Shown here one piece after another: positions 42,701-51,476 of a stretch of 64,000 bases of DNA. The stretch is from Stentor coeruleus (taxonomy: Eukaryota; Ciliophora; Heterotrichea; Heterotrichida; Stentoridae). The first letter of the stretch is position 1, and every line of letters begins with the position of its first letter. The stretch lies in assembly GCA_001970955.1 (NCBI GenBank), contig MPUH01000096.1, positions 1-64,000 on the forward strand. The letters are read 5' to 3'. A program made the position numbers and the translations under genes. The notes below the pieces were generated by a model. It had not been told where the DNA came from, did no database searches, and saw only the letters and a list, made by a program, of their open reading frames with translations.

Positions 42701-43332
42701 GCAATTCCGATTTGTAAAGGAACATTGAATAAATACCCCATCATATAAAAAAAGCGTGTAACTTTGCTGGTGTCAATTTGAAGAAGATTAACCCCAACAC
42801 CTTCTGGAATGTTTGTGCTCTGAAGAGTTTTATTGTATACTATATTAAAAATAGAATTTCTTACTCTGAGGACTAGCAAATCTGTATAAAAAGCTCTATT
42901 GCTTAGGACTAATGGATATAAGAATACAAAGATAGAAAAAGATATCGCCAGAATCAGACCGTATCTAAAGGATCTGTTAGGATCTTCTAAATATCCCATA
43001 AGAAGCTGCATGTAAACTGGCCCAGCAAAAGTTAGTAATACTGTTATGTAACCTGAAAGGATAATAAATATGATCAATGCTGAATTGGCACGGAAAAGTG
43101 AGCTTAAAAGCTTGTGTTTTCCTATATATGGAGAGAGTTTTTCGTTAATTACATATTCGGAATGCGGTAAAGGAAAAGTGTCTTCATTTTTTATACTTGA
43201 AGTACCTGAAAATTTTAGGAGAGGATAGATAAAAGTAAATAATACTCTAGAGAAGCATGATGGAGGTCGGGGTTCTTCTAGCTTGACATACACTTTTTTA
43301 TCTGGCTTGACTTTCAAGTCTTGGAGCTCCAT
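39757..43332 (-). CDS. ABCC (MRP)-type ABC transporter
   Basis: A full ABC exporter of 1191 residues with order TMD1-NBD1-TMD2-NBD2 and no TMD0, as in ABCC4-like short MRPs. NBD1: Walker A GQVGCGKSS, signature LSGGQKARVNLARAVY, Walker B LLLDDPLSSVD with Asp in place of the catalytic Glu, the usual degenerate site of the family. NBD2: Walker A GRTGSGKSS, signature ISIGERQLISLSRAM, Walker B LLFDETTAGID with the Glu kept. ISIGERQ differs from the common SxGQRQ. Such pumps move glutathione, glucuronide or nucleotide conjugates across the plasma or vacuolar membrane; the substrate is not predictable. Intact and intronless. Confidence 0.95.
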   Translation of the reverse strand: MELQDLKVKPDKKVYVKLEEPRPPSCFSRVLFTFIYPLLKFSGTSSIKNEDTFPLPHSEYVINEKLSPYIGKHKLLSSLFRANSALIIFIILSGYITVLLTFAGPVYMQLLMGYLEDPNRSFRYGLILAISFSIFVFLYPLVLSNRAFYTDLLVLRVRNSIFNIVYNKTLQSTNIPEGVGVNLLQIDTSKVTRFFYMMGYLFNVPLQIGIAIFLIYNQVGSAVWVGLGTMASAMTINFFLASRCKRLNEDMMKIRDERMERSTELLTEIKMIKAYSWENSFLERIQEIRKRELGKTQAYNLLYSFNIFYLWTLPSLITVSVLAYYTLVMEEELNSSKTFVTLTTLLLLQEPLRSVPSIISGVVQFLVSSRRIQELLDSSEFVQLNNDKRISMKDCDFAYGDKKVLKGINLEIQDGEFLAVIGQVGCGKSSLLLGLMGEIPLLNGDLKVNTDIAYAPSLDSWLLNASIRENILMGLDFNENWYWQVIEACCLLADFKSLPAGDSTEIGERGINLSGGQKARVNLARAVYSNKQVLLLDDPLSSVDNNVANHIFKKCFLTLLKGKTRILVTHRHNFLDKVDRVIELKDGEIIRTFSGIIGEEEIINEQGEVVTGNEKTSKLIEEEDRETGEVDREVYLEYSRLAGSYIWVTLAVICMALWLSTRMLGDIYLKDWANSPSETSFYLPLYIVLKIGGCIFVLFRSILLVGILSIKASFAAHERLMKSFLRAPINLFYDITPLGRILNRLSKDLNTIDEELAFSIGTVIAQCCQALSCILMSLIFIPYLVVFIPFLLLPTKRIGYIYKRASRELTRLESISRSPILNNYKQTLNGAKFVRVFGQIENFIKNNHRLIDMNSRINYSLNACRSWLSLYLGLLSSFLLSALFWAGILMAESIPVGVIGLCLTYMIPLPEEVGDFIVSLTNLENNMVSVERVKSYMSIVSEHDLQTPKDKSLSYWPSSPSISFRKVHMRYRPNTEEVLKGLNFDIPPGLRVGITGRTGSGKSSIFLALLRLVEIESGIITIDGINIALLGLQKLRQSITLIPQDPLVFNGTLKVNLDPLGQFHETVIKKVIDEVQLKFSLDYEIKNGGQNISIGERQLISLSRAMICNTKILLFDETTAGIDPEMDRKIQNIISNKFKGCTLLTIAHRLGTILENDLVLLLADGKLKEMGSPKDLLAYDSEFASLTKIMH

Positions 43333-43755
43333 ATTGATATAATCTTTTGAGATAAACCCTGATAGTCATTATTTGAAATAGAAAATGTATTTAGCAAAGT
43401 TTAAATATGCTAAGCTGCATACATTTATGCACAGTATTAAATGCTTTTGTGCAGCATTTAAAGTATTAAATGATTTTTTATTATTATAACACGAAATAGT
43501 AAAACATTAATAAAAATTAAGTTAAATCTTAACTGAAGATTTAAAATTATATTAATTGATTCAGGTTTTATCTAAGCAAATTTAATAAATGCTAATAACA
43601 ATAAATAGTTAAGTATTAGCATAAAGTCAAAGTAATTTCCATAAAAATTACATAAAAAAGCTTATTTTGATCATCCTAATCATCTATTTTAATAATAAAA
43701 TTTAAGCTCAACCATCTTCCATTAAAATAAAACATCAACTCCTAAATTATTATAA
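43333..43755. other. Divergent intergenic region
   Basis: About 420 bp between the divergent ABCC gene and the coiled-coil pair. It has a short repeated motif GCAGCATTTAAAGTATTAAATG-like around 43400-43470, but no gene. Confidence 0.45.
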
Positions 43756-44670
43756 ATGAACATATTGTTTGGTAAAAGGAAACTTGCTAAAGAGCTGCCA
43801 AAGCCTACTCAAACGCTTACTTCAGCCTTTGCACAAGAAGTTCTCTACTTAGAAGAACAACTAAATCTCAATTGTACTTTACCAATTGTAACTAGATTAA
43901 TTGCACTTTACACTAAAGCTATAGAAATATACGAAGCTGAAAAAAACCTTAAGCATATCCACTACCAAGAAAGAATGCAAAATCTCTTATCTCGAACCAA
44001 CGTAATCCTGCTTTTCAAAAAAAGTCCAGAACCTGCCATAAAATCAAAACTTTCTGTTCTTTCTTCGTCAGAAACTTCAAGTATAGTGTCGCCCAAATCT
44101 GAGACTCCAAAGGCAGGACCTTTAACTTCACCTAAATCCATAGCTTTTAAAGCTAAACTTCAGACAATTCCTGAACTTCGAGTCGAAAGGAATTGTGACC
44201 AGCTTATTAAAGAACACACACAAGAGAATTGTAACATCATCAAGAAAATCCAAGAAAATCTGAAAAATCAATCTGAAAGTCTTAATCAAAGACTAATGAT
44301 TAGAAAAAAAGCGATTACTCCAAAATATGGGAAAAGTTGCTTTATTTTCGAAGAACCCAGCCAATTCGATACAAGCGCTGGAGATCTTGTCTTAAGTCCA
44401 ATAGAAGATTTTGAAAAAGAATTAGAAGATATAATGGAAAAATATGTTGATAAAAAAGCAAAAAGCAAAATCCAAATAAAAGAAAAATATCAAGAACATA
44501 TAAACGAGACCAAAACATTCAAAGGCGAAGTTCGTGACAAATTATTCCAAGAACTTACAAAAAACATGGAAAAAGAAATCCTTGAAACCTTAGCAGATAT
44601 TGACAAACAAAGAAATGATGAAATTGCTACAGCAAAGAAAAGATTCCATCAAAATTCATTATTTTTTTAG
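43756..44670 (+). CDS. Coiled-coil protein, 304 aa, MIT-like start
   Basis: An intact gene of unknown family. Residues 20-85 look like a three-helix bundle (AFAQEVLYLEEQLNLNCTLP, then LYTKAIEIYEAEKNLKHIHY), loosely MIT-domain-like, a fold that in other proteins binds ESCRT-III tails. A Ser/Pro linker follows (SETSSIVSPKSETPKAGP), then a Lys/Glu-rich helical C terminus from about 215 (LEDIMEKYVDKKAKSKIQIK). The MIT likeness is my reading of helix spacing and is tentative. The next gene begins 56 bp after the stop on the same strand and is also coiled-coil, so the pair may act together. Confidence 0.75.
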   Translation: MNILFGKRKLAKELPKPTQTLTSAFAQEVLYLEEQLNLNCTLPIVTRLIALYTKAIEIYEAEKNLKHIHYQERMQNLLSRTNVILLFKKSPEPAIKSKLSVLSSSETSSIVSPKSETPKAGPLTSPKSIAFKAKLQTIPELRVERNCDQLIKEHTQENCNIIKKIQENLKNQSESLNQRLMIRKKAITPKYGKSCFIFEEPSQFDTSAGDLVLSPIEDFEKELEDIMEKYVDKKAKSKIQIKEKYQEHINETKTFKGEVRDKLFQELTKNMEKEILETLADIDKQRNDEIATAKKRFHQNSLFF

Positions 44671-44726
44671 TTTCATTAGAATATAAAATAATTTAAAATT
44701 TCCCTAGGAATTTAAACCATTATAAT

Positions 44727-47700
44727 ATGAAGCACGAATTAGATAATCTGCCAACTGAAGAAAGCATCCCACATTCTCCTGATATTTTTTCACCAACGTT
44801 CAAAAATAGCCTTTCTCGTTTTAATCTTGGGAATATGAGACGTGAAGAGCTGCTAAAATTCACATTGCAAGAAGCTGAAAACAAATTGCAAACAGTTCAA
44901 GACCAAAGAAGAGTCATACGTGGAACACTTAAAGAGAAGTCGAATATTATCTTACATAAAATACAGAAGAACCGTGAAGATATTGATAGGGTAGAAAAGC
45001 AAATTGAAAAATTAGAAATCAATTCAGCTAATATGACTAATGCTATCAAAAAACATAATCAGTTAAAGGTTGAAGCTTTTAAAGTCGCCTTAGAACCTTT
45101 ACAGGATGTTATTGAAATGCTTGAGGTTAGTAAAGTAGAATGTGAGAAGTCTATTGAGGATATTGATGAGAAATTAAATGCTTTGAGTAAGATTGAAAGT
45201 GAATATACTGAGCAGTTAGATGAGAAAAAAGCTGAAGAAAATGCTATTATGAATCAGAAAAAGGGATTGATGAACTCTTTGGATGAAATGGAAGATAGTC
45301 ATCCGTGGGATTATAAGGAATTTATTAAAGATAAAGAGACTAAAGAAACGCTTGTAAAGATAAGGGAACAGAAAAAAGCTCAAGTAATTAATTTGAATGA
45401 AATTGACAAGATTATCTCTGATTTGAATAACCAAAGTGAAATATTATCTAGAGATATTGACTCGCTGAGAAGCCATAAGTTTTCTACTGAGTCCCTTAGC
45501 AAAAACGAAATCGAATTGATTCAACTAGAAGAATTCTTAAACCTTCAATGTAAAACATTTGCAGGACCTAAACTCAGCGAGATCATCCAAGAGCTCTGCA
45601 CCCTTGGGAACTTTCCTGTCAACCAAATGATTTTCAAAGAGCAATTCAGAATAATAGAACAAAAAGAACTGGAAATGATAGAAAGTGCAAAAACAGAACA
45701 AGAAAACTATGAAAGTCGTATTACTGAACTCAGTAAAAACATAGAAGAACTTGAAGTCGAAATCTATGCAATGATAAGTGTCCAACAAAGTGATCATGCA
45801 TTAGAAAAAAAGCTCAGAAAAGCTCGAAAAGAACTTGAAGATACAAGGCAAAAAGCAGACTGGTTCATGAATGACCACAACTCTAAAATCCAAATGATCG
45901 GCAAATGGAAATGCGACAATAGAAATATTTTACTTATAACAGACACAGCCAGAATCCCAACAGACGAACAAGTTGTAGAAGAATTTTATAACAGACTTAA
46001 GCCTTATGTGCAAAATCCAGAGCATTGGAGGGCAATGGAAAGCGTCATAGTCCGATATTGTGAAAAAGCTAAAGAAAGAGACTGTATGCAAGATGCTATA
46101 TCGCAACAAAAACTCAGAGATAATGGTCTTATAGAGTCTAAATGCGAAACTTTGAAAAGAGTCAGGGCTATAAAAACTTCAAAAGAAAGTGAAAGAGCCA
46201 TTATGCAAAGGGAATTAGAAGGGATTTTGGTTAAAGAAAAAAAAACTCTAAAAGAACTTGAAAATTCAAAACTGGAAGTGGAGTCAGCAAGAAAGATTTA
46301 TTTTAAAGAAGAACTTCAAAAATCTTTGTCTGCTAATAGTAGCTATTCTAGGATACAGAAAACTTATGGGGATAAAGCTTTGAAGAAATTTATGGAAAAA
46401 GAATCATCAGAAGTAAAGACTAGAATTGATAAAGAAAGAGTTGAAATCAAAGCGAAACTTGAAACTTTATATATGAGAAAACAGAATTGGGATGAGAGTC
46501 AAGAAGCCTTAAAAAAAGAAATCGCAGAAAATATTCAGAGCAAACTTAGTGCTATTCAGCAAGAAAAGAATAAGTTAAAAAGTGAAAGGTTTAAGCATGA
46601 AAAGGAATTTAAAACACTTAGTGAAGCTGAATCTGATGCACATTCTAAACTTAATGACTTAGCCGAAGTGAAAAGAAATGAATTAGTAAAAAGTGCTAAA
46701 AAAGTTGCAACAACTCATGGTGGGGAAAGAGGTGGGAAAATTGAGCAACTCTATGCTCTAAGGCACAAAAAAGAGTCTGAAATTTGTGATTTAGAAGCTG
46801 AGCTTATAAAACTTGAAGGAAGCCTTCGGGACAAAGAAACTTCAGCAGAACTTGAAATTGTCAAGCTTAAAGCTCGTGTACAAAACCTCAATGCTGAGCT
46901 TTCTGAGATTGAAAAAAAGAACAAAAAAGCTGAAAAACTCGAAAAAACTATAAGCAAAATCGATATTTCACAATCAGACTTTGCTTCAGACCTAGAAATA
47001 TCATCAGAAGTGAACCCTGCTAGAAAATCAGCCAACGCCAAGCAAGTTGAATCTCCAGACTTAGGCAAGGGAATAGTGCAAGATCCGGCAAGCCCAAACA
47101 AAAATATAACTGAAGAAATGAAAGACCATGAAGAAGAAACTCAAGATAAGCCTCAGCTCAGAGCCCTTCACAAAAACCTCCAAAGCGGAATCACAGAAGA
47201 AGATTATTTTTCAGATGTCAGCTCTGAAATCCCATGTCCAACCGAACCAAAATACAAATATGATGACCCTGATGGGAAAAACAAATCATTTTTTGATGGA
47301 ATCATGCCTTTAATCGAAGGGACAATCGTATATAAACTATTCAAAGGCAAGAATTTACGAACATTTGACCCACTAGAATCAAGAGTATACACACCAGAAG
47401 AATGCGGGTATGGCATAAGGAAAATGAAGCTTAATCGACAATTGGGGAAAATAGAAATCAGACAGATAGGAAAAGCTGGTGTTGAAAGTAGTATTATTGT
47501 AGATCAAATTGTTTCAATAGTCATCCCATCAATAGCCAGTGAAATTATCAAAGCTCGAGGCAAATGTGTAAATGACGAAGATCATACCTTGGAAAGAAGT
47601 GATGAGTATAATAAAATCTATAGAAATATGAAAGCTATGGGAAATGTTGATACTGAGTGCCCAGCGTTTATCTACAAAGCTAAAGAAACATGTCACTTTC

Positions 47701-47846
47701 CTTTCTTTATTACTTTGAAAAATGGCAGAGTGGATTTTGTTGCTGAAGGCCTTCATGTTTATAGAACCTGGATGACTGGTATCAAAGCCCTTATCAAAAA
47801 CAAAAATGATTTGGAAAGACTTAAGTTCAGAATTATTCAGATTTAA
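44727..47846 (+). CDS. Long coiled-coil protein with PH-like C terminus
   Basis: A 1039-residue protein. Residues 40-720 are almost continuous coiled coil (EDIDRVEKQIEKLEINSANM, KKIAENIQSKL-type heptads). An acidic, Pro-containing linker follows at about 730-850. The last 180 residues form a globular domain: LIEGTIVYKLFKGKNLRTF, IEIRQIGKAGV, ITLKNGRVDFVAEG and the closing helix YRTWMTGIKALIKNK. Beta-rich strands ending in a Trp-containing helix are the pattern of PH domains (ELMO/PLC type). A membrane- or cytoskeleton-linked scaffold, for instance at basal bodies or cortical fibres, is plausible but inferred. It follows the 304-residue coiled-coil gene by 56 bp. No intron. Confidence 0.82.
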   Translation: MKHELDNLPTEESIPHSPDIFSPTFKNSLSRFNLGNMRREELLKFTLQEAENKLQTVQDQRRVIRGTLKEKSNIILHKIQKNREDIDRVEKQIEKLEINSANMTNAIKKHNQLKVEAFKVALEPLQDVIEMLEVSKVECEKSIEDIDEKLNALSKIESEYTEQLDEKKAEENAIMNQKKGLMNSLDEMEDSHPWDYKEFIKDKETKETLVKIREQKKAQVINLNEIDKIISDLNNQSEILSRDIDSLRSHKFSTESLSKNEIELIQLEEFLNLQCKTFAGPKLSEIIQELCTLGNFPVNQMIFKEQFRIIEQKELEMIESAKTEQENYESRITELSKNIEELEVEIYAMISVQQSDHALEKKLRKARKELEDTRQKADWFMNDHNSKIQMIGKWKCDNRNILLITDTARIPTDEQVVEEFYNRLKPYVQNPEHWRAMESVIVRYCEKAKERDCMQDAISQQKLRDNGLIESKCETLKRVRAIKTSKESERAIMQRELEGILVKEKKTLKELENSKLEVESARKIYFKEELQKSLSANSSYSRIQKTYGDKALKKFMEKESSEVKTRIDKERVEIKAKLETLYMRKQNWDESQEALKKEIAENIQSKLSAIQQEKNKLKSERFKHEKEFKTLSEAESDAHSKLNDLAEVKRNELVKSAKKVATTHGGERGGKIEQLYALRHKKESEICDLEAELIKLEGSLRDKETSAELEIVKLKARVQNLNAELSEIEKKNKKAEKLEKTISKIDISQSDFASDLEISSEVNPARKSANAKQVESPDLGKGIVQDPASPNKNITEEMKDHEEETQDKPQLRALHKNLQSGITEEDYFSDVSSEIPCPTEPKYKYDDPDGKNKSFFDGIMPLIEGTIVYKLFKGKNLRTFDPLESRVYTPEECGYGIRKMKLNRQLGKIEIRQIGKAGVESSIIVDQIVSIVIPSIASEIIKARGKCVNDEDHTLERSDEYNKIYRNMKAMGNVDTECPAFIYKAKETCHFPFFITLKNGRVDFVAEGLHVYRTWMTGIKALIKNKNDLERLKFRIIQI

Positions 47847-48192
47847 ACTTTAGGTAATTTAACTCTTATACCCTCTATATTAACAACCCATAAATTATGC
47901 CAAGCAATAGCTTAATGAAAAAGCAAAATAATCTCAGCAAAATTATTAGGGATTTTGATGCCAATATAATTTCCTCAATTTGAAATTAAAATATTTAATA
48001 TATATGTGGCTGTATCAGCATAAGAGTAGAGAACTTATAAAATTAATTGTAAACTATATGCCTAGGCACTAAAAAGTTTCAGAAGATAGCATAAGTGGAA
48101 GTCACTATTTTGTAGATCCGTTTGAAAGTCTGGAAATTAATTTGCTAGCTATAAAATTGTGCAGTAAATAAAGTCTTTGTTTTTAATAACAG
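47847..48192. other. AT-rich spacer
   Basis: Convergent gap between the coiled-coil gene and the duplicated PKG tail. No feature. Confidence 0.5.
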
Positions 48193-48470
48193 TTTAATTA
48201 TTACGTCTAATTTATTTTTATCATTGCAATTACCTATCTAATTAACTTTAAAAATCTTTATCCCAAGTACTAGNAGTATATGTACTCTGAAAATGCAATT
48301 TAGAATAAAGTGTATTTCATTCTTTTTATCATTGCAATTACCTATCTAATTAACTTTAAAAATCTTTATCCCAAGTACTAGACATANTATTTAATTATTA
48401 CGTCTAATTTATTTTTATCATTGCAATTACCTATCTAATTAACTTTAAAAATCTTTATCCCAAGTACTAG
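48193..48470. repeat. Triplicated PKG gene tail with Ns
   Basis: The last codons of the PKG gene plus about 35 bp of its 3' flank occur three times: ending at 48273 (followed by N at 48274), ending at 48386 (N at 48387), and as the true gene end up to about 48470. The common core is AACTTTAAAAATCTTTATCC, encoding the C-terminal WDKDF on the minus strand. Ns sit at both junctions, so collapsed or overlapping contig ends are the likely cause. Confidence 0.85.
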
Positions 48471-51135
48471 ACATAGTTTTTCTATACTCATCAAGTTCAG
48501 GGTCATTTATCTCAATAGGATTTTCCATGCTTTGTATGGACTCGTTATTTATAAGCCCTTCATTTTCTTCAGCCATCTCATCGTCTATATCATCCAAAGG
48601 ATCACCAACATCAGGAGTATAAGGGGCGTTAAGGCTTAGCTTAAGCAAAGCATCCCAATCAAACCCATTAAACCACTCATGTCTTTTTAAATTATCAATA
48701 CCTCCTGAGCATCTAAACTCAGGGAATTTGCTTAGAAGCTGCAGGATAAAATTTTTTGCAGCATCAGTTGGTTGTTCAATATCATTAGGAAATACCAAAT
48801 TATACTCTAAAATTGCTTCATAAATATCGTAAGGGTCTTCAAAGTCTTCACCAAAAGGCACTCTACCACATAAAAACTCAAAAAGACACACACCTAAGCT
48901 CCAAACATCAGCAGCTTTATTATACCCTTTACCAACAATAGCCTCTGGGGCAATATAATGTGGACTGCCAATTAATGTATAAGTCCTACCTTTAGTAATC
49001 TTAGCAGATCCAAAGTCAATAAGTTTAACATAACCTCTTGCATCAATCATAATATTAGAAGGTTTTAAATCTCTATAAATAATATCTCTTTCATGTAAAT
49101 ATTGTAAAGCTAAGATAAGTGACCCCATGTAAAAAAGACAGTCGTTGTTGGAAAGAAGACCAACATGTTTGAGTATAGAGTTAAGTTCTAAACCATGGAT
49201 ATATTCAAGGAGGAAATACACTCTGCGTTCATCTTTGAAAGTTTTGACTAGTTTGGCTATAAAAGGACTATCGATTGTTGTTAAAATATTCCGTTCTTGC
49301 TATTTAAAACTTACTATTATGTGTTCATGTAAGACTAGAAGTTCGATTTTCCTCCTTGGGATAACTTTTAACCCATAGAGTTTGTCTGTTTTCTTCACTC
49401 GGGAAAGATACACTCTGCCAAATACCCCTTTTCCTATACGTTTGATAATTTCAAGGGTTTGCAAAGTAGCATCTTCGTCTTGCATTTGGATACGATGATA
49501 AAGCTGAGCTCTCATTTTTTCATTAAGTATGTGTATAAAATTATTCTTGCTGATTATCCACAATGATGCGGTACCATCTGCAACACACGATGCAGAAGTT
49601 GTTTTATCAAATAAAATTCCTCTTTCACCGACATAATCATGCTTGCATATCGTTCTGACAATTTTACCATTTTTGATCACATTGATTTTCCCTCTTTTAA
49701 CAATATACACATTTTCACACAAAGCTCCTTCTTTAAAAACCACTTCAGAATCCTTATATTTCTTAATATCAATCATAGAAAACAGTTCTTTAAGAGTTTT
49801 ACTATCCAGGCTGCTAAAAAGATAAACTCTTCTAAGAACATTCATAGCATTGTTTTCTCTAACAACTTCTTTATATTTCCCTCCTATTGAATTTTCGAAT
49901 TTATATTTGGTTAATTCTCCAACTTTAGCATCACAACCAGCAATCATATCATCTTCATATCTAGCTTGATCCTGATTTTTTAAAGTTACATACTCATCCC
50001 CTATGCAACTTGCTTTTTCAGCAAAAATCTGAGAGGTCCTCGCATAATGTAATCTTCCACTAATAACAATATAAAGTTTACCTTGACATGAAGATTGATT
50101 AGGTATAACAACATCTCCAGCTTTATAAGTCTTATATTCTAAGTCTCTTAAAATAGACTCTTTTTGGTCTTTGCTTAAATAATATAGTTTATGGGATTTG
50201 TTCAGAGCTTCTAAAATTGTGTTTTTTTCTATGATTTCAGTCAACTGATTTCCTAGTGCTTTCTGCAAATCCTCACGACTTAATGCTACACATTTGACGA
50301 TTCCTTCTACAGCAACACAGCTAGCTTGTCTTGGAACTTTATAAAGTAAAGTCATTTCTCCAAAGAAATCCCCAGTATATAGCCTTGCAATCTCTTTTGT
50401 CCCTTTTTGTACACTAACACAACCATCTCTTATTATATACAAATGCATTCCTTCATCACCTTCTGTTATGATTTTTTCCCCAGCATTATATTTGCAACTT
50501 ACCAAACTGGCGGCTAATGAGTCTTTCTGTTGTGCATTCAAAGGTTGTAGTAAAGGTACTTTTTCTAAGAACTCTCTATTCTGTTCATATATCATTGTAT
50601 TCATTTCTTCAATAACTCTACGAAAATTCGTCCTTTCAATACCCCACATAGCTGATTTTTCTAATGTTCTCACTGTTGCTGATCGGGGATTGTCATGTAA
50701 AAGAGCTAATTCTCCAAAACCTTCTGTAGGGTGGATTTTACTAACTCTTCTTCCATTGACTAGAACCTCTAGAATTCCATATTTCACTACATAATAACTC
50801 CGACTTGGCTTGTCTTGTTCAAAAACTACTTTTCCTGTGTCAAAAACATATAATTGCATTGTTTCAGCAACAATTTCTTTGTCTTCATCAGTGAGACTAG
50901 TAAAAATAAAGTGATTGTTCAAAGCATGGAGAATCATTTGCTTATCATCTGGAGATTTCACAGCATTAACATCAATATATGCAGCAGAAGCTTCGATGTA
51001 TGTGTTGCTTTGGCCACGGCTTAGTCTACCAAGTAAGCCTGTTTTGTTCTTCACAGAGGCTCTTTTGTTGGAGTTGTCATTTTCTTTTAGTTTTGTGTAT
51101 GCGGTTGTGTCTATTTTCATACAGCCTGTTCCCAT
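48445..51135 (-). CDS. cGMP-dependent-type protein kinase (PKG)
   Basis: Exons 51135-49315 and 49299-48445 join over a 15-nt intron (GTAAGTTTTAAATAG), giving 891 residues. It is an alveolate-type PKG: four cNMP-binding folds then an AGC kinase. The first (FGELALLHDNPRSATV) and second (FGEMTLLYKVPRQASC) have complete cassettes; the third is degenerate (CIGDEYVTLKNQDQA); the fourth (GERGILFDKTTSASC) lacks the Arg. Kinase: IGKGVFGRVYLSR, catalytic YRDLKPSN, LIDFGSAK, and GSPHYIAPE in place of the common GTPEYLAPE. The C terminus WDKDF is the AGC hydrophobic motif. MGTGC at the N terminus suggests myristoylation and palmitoylation. The splice falls in the alpha-C region, so an unspliced message would give a regulatory half without kinase. 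It is divergent with the SNF1-type kinase, 341 bp apart. Confidence 0.93.
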
Positions 51136-51476
51136 GTTTGTGTTTTTTTATAAGATTTATGTAGAATCAGTTTAAGTAAATTTTAAGAATTATATTTATT
51201 CAAGGGTTTATTGAATATTTTTGGGTGTTAGATATAATGAGACTTATTATGAAAATATAATTATATATAAATTCATGATGAGTATATAATAAGCAATAAA
51301 TTATTTTTGAAGGAATAAAGCTCACAGCATTGATAAATCGATAAGGGGTCGAATTAAAACAATATCCCTCCTCAATCCAACTAACTCATAATAGCTTTAA
51401 ACTACCCAAATCATAGCTTTAAGAATTTTTTCTATCAATCTTTCAAACTTGTCTGCATGATAATTATAAATAAGAA
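51136..51476. promoter_or_regulatory. Shared upstream region of two kinase genes
   Basis: 341 bp between the divergent PKG and SNF1-type kinase starts; by position it must hold both promoters. It is AT-rich, with ATTATAAATAAG just before the SNF1-type start and CTTATAAAAAAAC before the PKG start (coding strand). No factor-binding motif is recognised. Confidence 0.5.
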
